Below, in pieces: positions 53,031-63,800 of a DNA stretch of 64,000 bases. The DNA is taken from positions 124,001 to 188,000 of the forward strand of contig JAGTPG010000001.1 of assembly GCA_018195615.1 (NCBI GenBank), given 5' to 3'. The position numbers and the translations under genes are program-made. The notes beneath the pieces are model-generated. The model was not told where the DNA came from. It saw only the letters and a list, made by a program, of their open reading frames with translations, and did no database searches. Source of the DNA: Streptomyces tuirus. GTDB taxonomy: Bacteria > Actinomycetota > Actinomycetes > Streptomycetales > Streptomycetaceae. Numbering within the stretch: position 1 is the first letter of the stretch; every line of letters starts with the position of its first letter.

Positions 53031-56000
53031 ATGACCGCGTCGTCCGCACAGATAAGCATGTGGCTGGCCCAGAAACTGTCACCCGGCGTGTCGAACAACA
53101 TCGCAGGGGTCTGGGAAATCAACGGCGAGATCCACACCTCGGTTCTCGACGAGACATACCGCAAGGTGCTCGGCGAGACCGGAAGTGCCCTTGTGAACTT
53201 CAGGGAATCAGCGGAGGGCCTCGGGGTAAGGACGCGCGGTCTCGGCACTTGGCATCCCACCTTCGATGACGTGAGCGGCGCCGACGACCCCGAGGAGGCG
53301 GCGTACGCGCTTCTCGTCGAACGCGTCGGCGCGCCCTTCGACCTGGAGCGCGACCTGCTGTTCCGGCTCGGCGTGATGAAGCTCGGCGCCACCCGTCATT
53401 TCCTCTATGTCATCGCCCACCACATCGTGACCGACGGCTTCGGAGTCTTCTCGGTCGCGCGTCGCGTCAGCGACGTCTACTCGGCGCTCAGGCTCGGCAA
53501 GACGATACCCGCATGGTCCGGTGGCGACCCGGAGTCGATGTACGCGGAGGAGCAGGACTACCGCGACTCCCCCGCTACGCGAAGGACGCACGGTTCTGGC
53601 GGGAGTACCTCCTGGACGCCCCGGACGTGGCCCGCCTGCCGGGCGGCCTCCCCGTGGGCCGAGGCGGTGACGAAAACACCCCGTCGCCCGTTCCCACGGT
53701 GCAGTCCGGCGAGCCGGCCGGCCACTGGCAGCGGGTGGCGGCATCGGTCGGCACCCTCAACCACACGGTGACCGTGCCTCGGGAAGAGGCGGACACCTGG
53801 GCCCGGGTCGCCGCCGAGCACGGCATGTCGATGCCGACCCTGCTGACGACCGCTGCGGCGGCGTTCTTCCGCCGCGTCTGCGACATCCCCGAACCAGTCT
53901 TCTCACTGGTCGTCAACAACCGCCGGGCAGGACCAGGGAAGTCCCTGGTCTCATGGCCAACTTCGTGCCCATGCGGGTGAAGGTGCCGCTCTCCGCACGC
54001 TTCGCCGACCTCGCCGACACGGTGGCCGTCGCGAAGTCCGAGTGCTGCGGCACTCCTCATATCTGATCGCGGACATCAAGCGGGAGACGGGCGGTTCGGG
54101 CTCTACGCGCAGCCCGCTCGGCGTCATCCTCAACATCATCAACCTGCCGCGCGAAGGTCTCGACTTCGCCGGCAGCCCGGCCTCCTTCCTCGGTGGGTCC
54201 TTCCCCAGCCTCGACGAACTGATGATCTCCCTCATCGACGGCGGAGGCGAGGACAGCGGATTGCAACTCCGCTTCGACGCGCCCGCCACGCAGTACGCCC
54301 CCTCCGACGTCGAGGCACTGTCGCGGCAACTGCTCGCGCTGATACGCACCTTGGTGGCCGACCCTGGTGCCCGCGTCGGCGCGCTGACGGTTCCCGACAT
54401 CGAGGGTCACCAGCGACGGATGCTGGAATGGAACGACACGGAGGTGGCCGTCCCCGATCTGACGGTCACGACGCTGTTCGAACGGCAGGTGGCCGCCACC
54501 CCCGACGCCGTGGCGATGATCACCGACAACGTCCCCTGGACCTACCGCGAACTCGACGCGCGGGCGAACCGACTGGCCCATGAACTCCTGCACCGCGGCG
54601 CGGGGCCGGAAACCGTGGTGGGCATCGGTCTCCCGCGCTCGCCCGATCTGGTCGTCAGCATCCTGGCCGTGCTCAAGACGGGCGGCACCTACCTCCCCAT
54701 CGACCCCACGCATCCGGCCGACCGCGTCGGGTTCATCCTCCGGGAAGCCGACGCGAAGCTGCTCGTGACGATCGCGCGGCTCGTCGACGGCCTGCCCGCT
54801 GACGGCCCCCCGCACCTCGTCCTCGACGACCCCGCCACGGCGACGGCCATGTCCGAGCAGCCCGCCACGACCGTGCCCCGGTCCCTCGACCACCCTGACC
54901 AGGCGGCGTACATCATGTATACGTCGGGGTCGTCAGGCCTGCCCAAGGGCATCGCTGTGACCCACCGCGGCATCACGGGCCTGGGCCTCGACCGCCGCTG
55001 GCAGGAGGGTACCCACGACCGGATGCTGCTGCATTCCCCGCAGACCTTCGACCTGTGGACCTTCGAGATGTGGGTGCCGCTGCTGCGCGGCGGACTGGTC
55101 GTACTCGCCCCACCCCGCGAACTGGACGCCGACACCCTGGCGAAGCTGCTGGCCGAGAACGCGGTCACGTCCGTCTGGCTGACCGCCGGCCTCTTCGGAG
55201 CGATCGCCGAAGAACGCCCCGACTCCTTCACCGGGGTACGCGAGGTATGGGCCGGCGGTGATGTCGTCCCACCGACCGGAGTGGCGAACGTCCTGCGGGC
55301 CTGTCCCGGCACCTCCGTCGTCAACGGCTACGGCCCCACCGAGGCGACCGTGTTCGGCACCTGCCACCGGATCACCTCACCCAGCCAGATCGGCGAGGTC
55401 GTGCCGATCGGTGCGCCCATGGACAATATGCGCGCCTACGTCCTGGACGGGGCGCTGCGCCCGGTGCCCCCCGGAGTCGCGGGCGAACTGTACCTGGCGG
55501 GCACCGGCCTCGCCCGCGGCTACCTCGGGCCGAAGGGCCTGACGGCGACGCGCTTCGTGCCCGACCCGTTCGGCCCGGTCGGCGAACGCATGTACCGCAC
55601 CGGCGACCTGGTCCGCTGGACCGACAACGGCATCCTCGAGTTCCTCGGCCGCATCGACTTTCAGGTGAAGGTACGCGGCTTCCGCATCGAGCCGGCGGAA
55701 GTCGAGTCGGTCCTCACCTCCCACCCCGCCGTCACCCGCACTCTCGTGCTGGCGCGTTCCACCCGCGGGGTGGCACCCGACTGGTCGCCTACGTCGTGCC
55801 CGTACCGGCCGGCACCGGCGACGAGGACGTCGATGTGCATGCGGGTGTGTCGGTGGCGGAGTTGCGGCGGTTCGTCGCGGACCGGCTGCCGGAGTTCATG
55901 GTCCCGTCCGCGTTCGTGATGCTCGAACGCCTGCCGCTCACAGCCAACGGGAAACTGGACCGGGCCGCCCTGCCCGAACCCGACGTCACCACCAAGGAGT

Positions 56001-59000
56001 ACCGGGCGCCTTCGTCGGTGGTGGAGGAGGCGTTGGCGGCGGTGTTCGCCGAGGTGCTGGGTGTGGAGCGGGTGGGCGTCGATGACGACTTCTTCGTGGT
56101 GGGTGGTGACAGTATCCGGTCGATTCAGGTGGTGGCGCGGGCGCGGGCGCGGGGTGTGGAGGTCACGCCGCGGCAGATCTTCGAGTCCCGGACGGTGGCT
56201 GAGCTGGCTCGTCTCGCCCAGGAGAGCACCGGGACGGCTGTGCGTGTGCTGGAGGAGCTGGAGGGCGGCGGCAACGGGTGGCTGCCGCTGCCTCCGGCGG
56301 GCCAGTTTCTCCTTGAGCTCGGCGGCGGGTACCGGCGGTTTTCCATGTCCATGGAAGTTGAGCTGCCTGTGGGGATTGACGAGGCCGGGCTGGTGGGGAC
56401 GTTGGCTGCGGTGGTGGATCGGCATGATGTGCTGCGGGCGCGTCTGGTTGTGGGGGGTGAGGGGGCCGGTCTGGTCGTGGCGGAGCCGGGGACGGTTGCG
56501 GTGGCTTCGCTGGTGCGGCGGGTGGTGTGTGACGGTGTCTGGGACGAGCGCTGGCGGGCCGTGGCTGAGGCGGAGCTGGATGGTGCGGCGGGGCTGCTGG
56601 ACCCGGCTGGTGGGGTGATGGCCCGGTTCGTGTGGTTCGACGCGGGCCGTGAGCGGGCCGGGCGTTTGCTGATGGTGTTGCATCATCTGGCTGTCGACGG
56701 GGTGTCGTGGCGGATCCTGGTGCCGGATCTGGCGGCGGCCTGGAGTCAGGTGCGGGCGGGCCGGCCCGCCGTGCTGGACGGGGTGGGCACGTCACTGCGC
56801 CGCTGGAGTCATGCGCTGGCCGATGAGGCGAACACCGCTGAGCGGGCGGCGGAGTTGTCGGTGTGGCAGGAGATGCTGGGTGGGCCGGATCCGGTGCTGG
56901 GTTCGCGGCGGCCGGATCCGGTGGTGGATGTGATGGCGACGGTGGACACCGTCCGTGTTGAGGTCGATCCCACCGTCACCGGCGCCCTGCTGACCACCGT
57001 CCCGGCCGCCTTCCACGGTGGCGTCGATGATGTCCTGCTCACCGCGCTGGCCCTGGCCGTCAGCCGGCACCACACCCGACACCGGAGCACTGATGCCAGC
57101 ACTGATGCCAGCACTGATGCCGGCACTGATGCCGGTGGTGGTGGGGTGTTGGTGCGGTTGGAGGGTCATGGGCGTGAAGAGGTAGTGGTGCCGGGTGCGG
57201 ATGTGTCGCGCACGGTGGGCTGGTTCACCAGCATGTATCCGGTCCGTCTGGACGTCAGTGGCTGTGATGTGGATCAGGCCCTGGCCGGGGGCCGGCTGCG
57301 GGGCTGGCGGTGAAGCGGGTCAAGGAGCAGTTGCGGGCGGTGCCGGACAAGGGCATGGGCTATGGGCTGCTGCGCCACCTCAACGCCGGCACCGGGCCGG
57401 TTCTGGCCGCCCTGCCCGCCCCGCAGATCGGGTTCAACTATCTGGGGCGGGTCTCGGCCGCGGACATGCCCGCCGACCTGCGCGGGCACGGCTTCACCCC
57501 CATCACGGGGGTCGGTGAGCTGGTCGCGGCACCGGATGCGGACATGCCCGCCCTGTCCGCTGTGGAGATCAACGCGCTGGTCACCGACACCGGCCAGGGC
57601 CCGGCCCTGACCGCGATGTTCTCCTTCCCCACCGGCCTGCTCGACCGTGGTGAGGTGCACGCCCTGGCCCAGGACTGGTGCCAGGCCCTGAGGGGTATCA
57701 CCGGCCATACCCGCACCCAGGGCGCGGGCGGTCTGACTCCTTCCGATCTGTCCCTGGTCAGCGTGGCCCAGAGCGACATCGACTCCTGGGAAGACACCTA
57801 CGGGCCCCTGGACGATGTGTGGCCGGTGACCACGGTGCAGTCCGGGCTGCTCTTCCACACCCTGCTCGCCGGCACCGGCTTCGACGCCTACCACATGCAG
57901 ATGGCCTTCCACCTGAACGGACCCGTCGACCCCGCACGCCTGCACACCGCAGCCCAAACACTCCTCCACCGGCACTCGAATCTGCGTGCCGCGTTCGTCA
58001 CGACCGCGCAGGGCGATCCCGTCCAGGTCATCCCCCAAGCGGTCACCCTGCCCTGGCAGGTCATCGACCTGCGCGACATGGACCAGGCGCAACGCAACAC
58101 CGCGCTGGAGGACTTCCTGGCCCGTGACCGGGCCACCCACTTCACCCCCGCCACCGCACCCCTGCTCCGCCTCACCCTGCTACTGACCGGCCACGACCGC
58201 AGCGAACTCGTCCTGACCGCACACCACGCCCTCTTCGACGGCTGGTCCCTGCCCCTGCTCATGCGCGACCTGCTCACCCTCTACACCAACCCCCACACCC
58301 CCCTGCCCCACCGCCGCCCCTACCGCGACTACCTCACCTGGCTCACCCAGCAAGACCCCCACACCACCCAAACCGCCTGGACCAACGCCCTCACCGGCGC
58401 CCAACCCACCCTCCTCCTCCCCACCACCACACAAACCGGTGCCACCCCACACACCACTGCCACCGGCACCGGCATCGGCAACATCGACGTCACCGTCCCC
58501 GACGCCCCACCCTCTCCCGCCACGCCGCCCACCACGGCATCACCCTCAACACCCTCGTCCAAGGCGCCTGGTCCATCCTCCTGACCCACCTCACCGGCCA
58601 CAACGACATCCTCTTCGGCGCCACCGTCTCCGGACGCCCCGCCGACCTCCCCGGCATCGACGACATGGTCGGCATGTTCATCAACACCCTCCCCGTCCGC
58701 GTCCAGCACACCCCCCACCACACCACCACCCAACTCCTGACCACCCTCCAACACCACCAAAGCACCCTCCTCGACCACCACCACCACGCCCTCGCCGACA
58801 TCCAGCAACACCTCGGCGTCAACACACTCTTCGACACCCTCGTCGTCTTCGAGTCCTATCCCATCGACCGGGCAGCCCTCACCCACGCCACCACCACAGC
58901 CGGAATCCACATCACCGGCATCCGCCCCTACGCCGGCTCCCACTACCCCCTCACCCTCACCGCAACCGCCGAACCCCACCTCCGCCTCACCCTCCAATAC

Positions 59001-59480
59001 CAACAAGGCGTCATCGACCACCACCTCGCACACCAGATCGCCCACCGCCTCACCCACATCCTCGACCAACTCACCAGCAACCCGGAACTCACTCTCGAGG
59101 AGTTCGATGTCCCGCCGGTCGATGGGCTGCGGCCCCGGCAGATGACGGCGACGAACGACGCCGCGGCGCCGGCCCACGCCAGGACGGCCTACCGCGCGCC
59201 CCAGTCAACGAAGGAGCAGGCGCTCGCGGACCTGTTCGCCGAGGTCTTCGGAGCGGATCGGGTCGGTGTCGACGACACGTTCTTCGAACTCGGCGGCAAC
59301 TCATTACTCGCCATCAAGCTGGTCGCTCGTATACGGGGCGAACTGGGGATCGACATCTCGATCCGGACTCTCTTCGAGGCGCAGACCATCGCCCAGTTGG
59401 CGGCCCGCGCCGACGCTCCCGCCGCTGTCGCTCGGCCCCGGCTGCGCAGGGTCACGGAGGAGGGCAGGGCCTTGGAATGA
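53031..59480 (+). pseudogene. NRPS C-A(Val-like)-PCP-E-C-PCP; last module lacks an A domain; several frameshifts
   Basis: The gene starts most likely at the ATG at 53031 (M-T-A-S-S-A-Q-I-S-M-W-L-A-Q). First C (about 53040-54400): H-H-I-V-T-D-G, divergent and probably a starter C. A (about 54440-55960): pocket by eye D-L-F-W-W-G-G-V-F, near the valine code. PCP (about 55990-56240): F-F-V-V-G-G-D-S-I. E (about 56280-57760). DCL C (about 57790-59080): H-H-A-L-F-D-G. Then directly a PCP (about 59170-59400): F-F-E-L-G-G-N-S-L, with a TTA codon at 59304. Breaks lie near 53575, 53940, 54040, 55775, 57290 and 58507. The C-terminus R-L-R-R-V-T-E-E-G is the docking-like tail seen in the other NRPSs. 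It probably starts the line and feeds C1 of the giant NRPS. Confidence 0.82.
56390..59085. repeat. Inverted copy of the giant NRPS E-C(DCL) didomain
   Basis: This stretch is near-identical, in opposite orientation, to the E-C didomains at about 25.99-29.0, 33.87-36.9 and 41.7-44.7 kb, including the 12-base microsatellite. It differs only in short tracts. With the copy at 41.7-44.7 kb it brackets the fabD-acpP-fabF, LmbU and KtzT-like genes. Confidence 0.85.
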
Positions 59481-59542
59481 GCGCGCCATGAGTGTGACGC
59501 ACTTTTCGAACACGTATCGATCGAAAGGGGATGGGCTTTCGC

Positions 59543-60730
59543 ATGTACGACGTGATCGTGGTGGGCGCACGCTGCGCCGGGGCTCCAGCCGCCATGCTCC
59601 TGGCCCGGGCTGGCTATGACGTTCTTCTGCTGGAAAAGGCCCGCTTCCCACGGGACATCATGTCGTCGCACTACATCCACCAACCGGGGATCGCCCTCCT
59701 CGACCGGTGGGGGCTCCTCAACAGGCTGAGGGCCACCGACGCGCCGCCGATCGACCGCGTCGTCTACCACGTCGGCGACGACATCAAGCTCGAAGGCTGC
59801 TCGCTGCCCGTCGACGGTCACAGCTCGGCGTACGCGCCCCGGCGCTTCGTGCTGGACCCCATCCTCGTCGAGGGCGCGGTGGCCGCGGGCGTGGAGTTAC
59901 GGGAGGGTTGCCAGGTCACCGACCTACTCTTCGAGGACGACCGAGTGGTCGGCGTAAGGTTTCGTACGTCCAATGGCGGCGAATCCGTCGAGCGCGCCCG
60001 GCTGGTGGTCGGCGCCGACGGCATGCGTTCTTCGGTCGCGCGGCTCGTCAACGCGAAAGTACTGGTTGAGGATGCCCCGCGGACGTGCACCTACTACAGC
60101 TACTGGGACGGGCTCGACGCCGGTTTCGAGCTGTACGACAAGCCCAGTCGCTGGGTCGGCGTCATCCCTACGAACGGCGGTCGCACTCTGGTGATGGCGT
60201 ATTTCCCTCAGTCGGAGTTCGATGCCGTGCGCAGAGCCGCCGCACCCGCCTTCCACCAGAACGTGCGGACGACGGCACCGGAGCTCTACGAGCGGATGTC
60301 CGAGGCAGAGCAGGCGGAGCGGCTCTACGGTACGGGCGAGCAGCTCAACTTCCTGCGCCAGGCGTCAGGGCGGGGTTGGGCACTCGTCGGGGACGCCGCG
60401 CACCACAAGGACTCCATCGCCGCACGGGGCATCATGGATGCCTTCATCCAGGCACACTTGCTCACCGACCGCATCGGTGAAGACCTGCACGACGAGTCGC
60501 GGCTGAACAAGGCGCTGCGTCGATACGCCCGGGATCTCGACAAGCGGTTCATGGACTTCTACCAGAGCACCCTCTCTGTTGCCGACCTTCGCGTTCCCGA
60601 GAGCAAGTTGAGGATGTTCCGGGCAATCTCCGGCGACCAGGAACTGGTGGACCGCTACTTCGCCACACTGTCGGGTGCCATCGACGTGAAGGACTTCTAC
60701 AACGCCCAGTTGTTGGCCAAGCTTGAGTGA
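59543..60730 (+). CDS. FAD-dependent oxidoreductase (geranylgeranyl-reductase/hydroxylase-like)
   Basis: 395 residues from the ATG at 59543, after AAAGGGG; the in-frame ATG at 59531 abuts that ribosome site and is less likely. FAD motifs are V-V-G-A-R-C-A-G-A-P-A-A near the N-terminus, V-V-G-A-D-G-M-R-S-S in the middle and L-V-G-D-A-A-H-H-K-D-S-I-A-A-R-G-I. It is a group A flavoprotein of the type often annotated as NAD(P)/FAD-dependent oxidoreductase. It lies 62 bases after the NRPS stop and has an in-frame TTA codon at 59897-59899, like other cluster genes. It may hydroxylate or desaturate a residue of the peptide; the substrate is unknown. Confidence 0.85.
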   Translation: MYDVIVVGARCAGAPAAMLLARAGYDVLLLEKARFPRDIMSSHYIHQPGIALLDRWGLLNRLRATDAPPIDRVVYHVGDDIKLEGCSLPVDGHSSAYAPRRFVLDPILVEGAVAAGVELREGCQVTDLLFEDDRVVGVRFRTSNGGESVERARLVVGADGMRSSVARLVNAKVLVEDAPRTCTYYSYWDGLDAGFELYDKPSRWVGVIPTNGGRTLVMAYFPQSEFDAVRRAAAPAFHQNVRTTAPELYERMSEAEQAERLYGTGEQLNFLRQASGRGWALVGDAAHHKDSIAARGIMDAFIQAHLLTDRIGEDLHDESRLNKALRRYARDLDKRFMDFYQSTLSVADLRVPESKLRMFRAISGDQELVDRYFATLSGAIDVKDFYNAQLLAKLE

Positions 60731-60772
60731 TCCCCCGCCGACGCCAGGCGGTGTGCCGCGCGGGTTCGTAAC

Positions 60773-61345
60773 ATGGCGTCCATGACCGCTGACTTTCCGG
60801 AACCCGCCCCCTGGATCGGCCCCCTCGCCTCCGACGCGGAGCGCGAGGCTGTGGTGGAGCGCTTGCAGGAGGCGGCTGCGGAGGGCCGCATCGACTTCGC
60901 CGAGTTGGACTTGCGGCTGGGGCAGGCCCTGAGTGCCAGGACCCGCACCGAACTGGCCCGCCTCACCGCCGATCTGCCGGATCCGGGGCACCTACTGGTC
61001 GTCAAAGGAGGGTTCCGCCACGTGAAGCGGGCAGGCCGCTGGCAGGTACCCCCCTACGTACGGGCGCATGGCGGCGCGGCCGGCCTCACGCTCGACTTCA
61101 CCCACACCGCCTGCCGGTTGCCCGAGGTCGTCGTGGAAGTGCACGGGGAGGCGGCCGGGGTCACGGTCGTCGTCCCCGAGGGGTGGGGCGTGGAGACGGA
61201 CGAGGTGGATCCGGGGCCGTGCGGCCTCAGCGTCCGGACGACCCACGAACGGCTCCCGGGCAGGCCTCTGATCCGCTTCACCGGTACGGCAGGCCCGCGG
61301 GTGTGGTCATCCGGCATCCCAATCGCCGGGAACGCCGCGCGGTGA
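60773..61345 (+). CDS. DUF1707 domain protein
   Basis: 190 residues, intact. Residues about 15-68 carry the DUF1707 (SHOCT-like) pattern: L-A-S-D-A-E-R-E-A-V-V-E-R-L, then E-G-R-I-D-F-A-E-L-D-L-R-L, then L-T-A-D-L-P. The rest is a beta-rich C-terminal part. Such proteins are common in actinobacteria, are thought to be membrane- or signalling-linked, and have no known enzymatic role. The start may be ATG 60773 or ATG 60782. It is probably outside the peptide cluster. Confidence 0.85.
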   Translation: MASMTADFPEPAPWIGPLASDAEREAVVERLQEAAAEGRIDFAELDLRLGQALSARTRTELARLTADLPDPGHLLVVKGGFRHVKRAGRWQVPPYVRAHGGAAGLTLDFTHTACRLPEVVVEVHGEAAGVTVVVPEGWGVETDEVDPGPCGLSVRTTHERLPGRPLIRFTGTAGPRVWSSGIPIAGNAAR

Positions 61346-61461
61346 AAGGCGATGACAGCCCATAGATTCGGCGCCGGGTGGTCAACTCGACGAGGTACTT
61401 GCCGTGCAGGCCCAGTCGTCCCTCGTGGCCGGGAAGCATCCGACCGGATGTGGCGGCCGCC

Positions 61462-61750
61462 CTATGGGCAACCCGTTGGATCACATCTCCCTGCTATCAC
61501 CATTTCCGGGTCGTAGCGGGTGAAGTCGCCGGCGACGCAGATGAGCCTGGGCGCGCTCCACAGCACCTGGGACGCGACCGTGGCCCCGAGCCGGTCGCGG
61601 ACCAGGTGCCGGAAGGCGTCCTTGTGGTCCATCAGCCACGCCATGTAGCAGAGGCCCTGATGGATCACGCCCGCGTCAGTGCCGCGCTTGTACTCGGCGA
61701 CCACAGGGGCATTTTCGAGGGGCGGCCACGCCCCCGACTTGGCCCGCGGC
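61462..61750 (-). pseudogene. Fragment of an endonuclease-like (DUF5655-type) protein
   Basis: About 85 conserved-looking residues: V-V-A-E-Y-K-R-G-T-D-A-G-V-I-H-Q-G-L, then Y-M-A-W-L-M-D-H-K-D-A-F, then V-L-W-S-A-P-R-L-I-C-V-A-G-D-F. The pattern resembles the endonuclease-like proteins often annotated with DUF5655 (from memory). Sequence resembling the family is lost on both sides, so both ends are truncated. It is probably a relic at the cluster border. Confidence 0.55.
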
Positions 61751-61792
61751 GAGCACAATTCAGTGGTGGCGGATGCCGCCTGGGACGGTGGC

Positions 61793-63286
61793 CTATTCAG
61801 GTTGTCCGCTGGCGCGACGGGCTGCCGGACGGGTGTGGACGTACAGCTGTCGGCGGTCGCGGAGGTCCAGGTGCTGCGGCAATGGGAGCTCATAGCGCAC
61901 CGGGCGGCGATGGTCGGCGAACTGCCGTGCGGGGTTGTAGACGCGGTTGAACTTCCACAGCATGCGGGCGAAGTTGGTCTGACCGCGGGCAAGGTTGCCA
62001 CCCAGTACCCGCAGGGCGCCCATCGCGGTCCGCAGGCCCAGGTGCTTGCGGTTGATGACCGCCTGGGTCTTCACCAGTTCGCGGTAGAAGACGTCCAGCG
62101 GCAAGGTCGTGGGGACGACGGCGTGCTGGATGTCGAACAGTCGGTAGTCGCGGGTGGTCAGCCTGCGGGACTCGGTGTGCCAGATCTCCGTTCCTGGGTA
62201 GGGCGTCATCACCGTCAGGTGCACGATTTCGGGGACGGCCATGGCGAACTCCCGGACGACGCGGAAGCGCTCTTCGTCCCACGCCGGATCCACGATGAGG
62301 TTGATCGCCACGTTGATGCCCAGTCGGCGCGCGATCTCCAGGGCGCGGAAGTTCTCGTCGGGGCTGACGCGCTTGCGGTACAGGTCCAGCCCCTCGGCGT
62401 CGATGGCTTCCATGCCGAGGAACATGTAGCTCAGACCAAGCCGGGCCCAGCGCTGGAAGACCTCCTCGTTACGCAACAGGACGTCGCTGCGGGTTTCCAG
62501 GTAGTAGCGCTTGCGGATCCTGCGGCGTTCCAGCTCGGCAGCGATGGCATTGCCGTGCTCGGGCCGGATGAACGCGACGTCGTCGACGATGAACACGTTC
62601 GGCTCCCGGATGGCCGCCATCTCCGCACCGGCCGCCTCGGGGGAAGCCTTGCGGTAGCTGCGGCCGTAGAAGGTCCAGGCGGAGCAGAAGGAGCAGTCCC
62701 AGGGACAACCCCGGGTGAACTCGATCGACGCGCAGGGATCGAGTTCCCCGATGAAGTACTTGCGCCGGTGCCGCATCAGGTCGCGCGCCGGCAGAGGGCT
62801 GTCGATGCCGTGCAGCATTCTAGGTTCGGGACCACGGCCCGCCGGCGTGACGATCCCCGGCACGCCGTCGACCCCGCCGTCCCGCACCGCCGCCAGTAGC
62901 GGAACCACGGCCGGCTCGCCTTCCCCTCGCACCACCGCGTCCACGGTCCCTTCCGCCTGTGCGAGTACGTCTTCCGCCACGAAGGACACACTGTGCCCGC
63001 CGAAGAAGACGAAGCAGTCCGGGTCGACGCTCTTGGCCGCGTGGGCGAGGCCGATCGCCTCGGGGATGTTGGCCAGGTAGTTCAGGGACACGCCAAGCGC
63101 ATCCGGGCGGAAGGAGGCGAACTCACGGGCCAGTTCCTTCGTGCCGGTCACTTGCAGATCGACGATTCTCACCTCGTGGCCGGCGTCGCGGGCCGCACCG
63201 GCCACCCGCTCCAGGCCGAGGGGCTCCAACCGCAGGAAGATCTCCGAGTACATCAGAGCACTGGGATGGACGAGGAGCAGACGCAT
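61793..63286 (-). CDS. hpnR: B12-binding radical SAM protein, hopanoid C-3 methylase (HpnR) type
   Basis: 497 residues from the ATG at 63286, five bases after GAGG. The N-terminal cobalamin-binding domain has V-H-P-S-A-L-M-Y-S-E-I and F-F-G-G-H-S-V-S-F. The radical SAM cluster motif is C-P-W-D-C-S-F-C (Cys-x3-Cys-x2-Cys) at about residue 200. The downstream run T-P-Y-P-G-T-E-I-W and the C-terminal part are characteristic of HpnR. It methylates hopanoids at C-3 with SAM and cobalamin at the membrane. No squalene-hopene cyclase or other hopanoid genes are in view, so it is an isolated copy beside the NRPS cluster. A related class B radical SAM methylase is the alternative. Confidence 0.85.
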   Translation of the reverse strand: MRLLLVHPSALMYSEIFLRLEPLGLERVAGAARDAGHEVRIVDLQVTGTKELAREFASFRPDALGVSLNYLANIPEAIGLAHAAKSVDPDCFVFFGGHSVSFVAEDVLAQAEGTVDAVVRGEGEPAVVPLLAAVRDGGVDGVPGIVTPAGRGPEPRMLHGIDSPLPARDLMRHRRKYFIGELDPCASIEFTRGCPWDCSFCSAWTFYGRSYRKASPEAAGAEMAAIREPNVFIVDDVAFIRPEHGNAIAAELERRRIRKRYYLETRSDVLLRNEEVFQRWARLGLSYMFLGMEAIDAEGLDLYRKRVSPDENFRALEIARRLGINVAINLIVDPAWDEERFRVVREFAMAVPEIVHLTVMTPYPGTEIWHTESRRLTTRDYRLFDIQHAVVPTTLPLDVFYRELVKTQAVINRKHLGLRTAMGALRVLGGNLARGQTNFARMLWKFNRVYNPARQFADHRRPVRYELPLPQHLDLRDRRQLYVHTRPAARRASGQPE

Positions 63287-63292
63287 GGTCAC

Positions 63293-63794
63293 CTCGGTGG
63301 ACGGCGGCAGGGACGACGGACACAGCGCGACCGGAAACCAGAAATCCCGGTTCGCCCTGAGCCGACGAGGGTCTGCCGTGCCAGCACTTGTATGGCGTTC
63401 CCGGCCCAGCCGGAGTCGGTCCCGGTCATACCTCTCCCTCGCAGGAGGGCAGCACCCTGCCCATCTTGACGGCTGCCTGCCTCCCCAACCCTGCCCAGCG
63501 GGTCCGGACGGGTGAGCGAGCCGTCAACCGCAGCAGTCGGCAAGCTCCTCGCGCAATGCCGCCAGGGCGGCGTGTGCGTCGAAATCCTTGAGGAGGAACG
63601 CCCGGTCCCCCCTCGCCGCGGCCAGGCGGTCGGGTTACGGACAGAGAGGACATGTGAAGACTGCCGGAACACGGCAATGTCTGTCCGACGTCCGCCGTGC
63701 GAGCCTCTTCTCGAAAGGAGGCGCCCGGGCCTTGAGCGCGCGCAGAGAGGGGCACACCGATGCCGCGGGGCCTTCGGGCAGCGACGAGAGGACC
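63293..63794. other. Intergenic region between hpnR-type gene and membrane-protein gene
   Basis: About 500 bases between divergent genes. No frame looks like a known protein. It probably holds both promoters; an AGGAGG-like run at 63590-63596 is not followed by a convincing gene. Confidence 0.45.
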
Positions 63795-63800
63795 ATGGGA

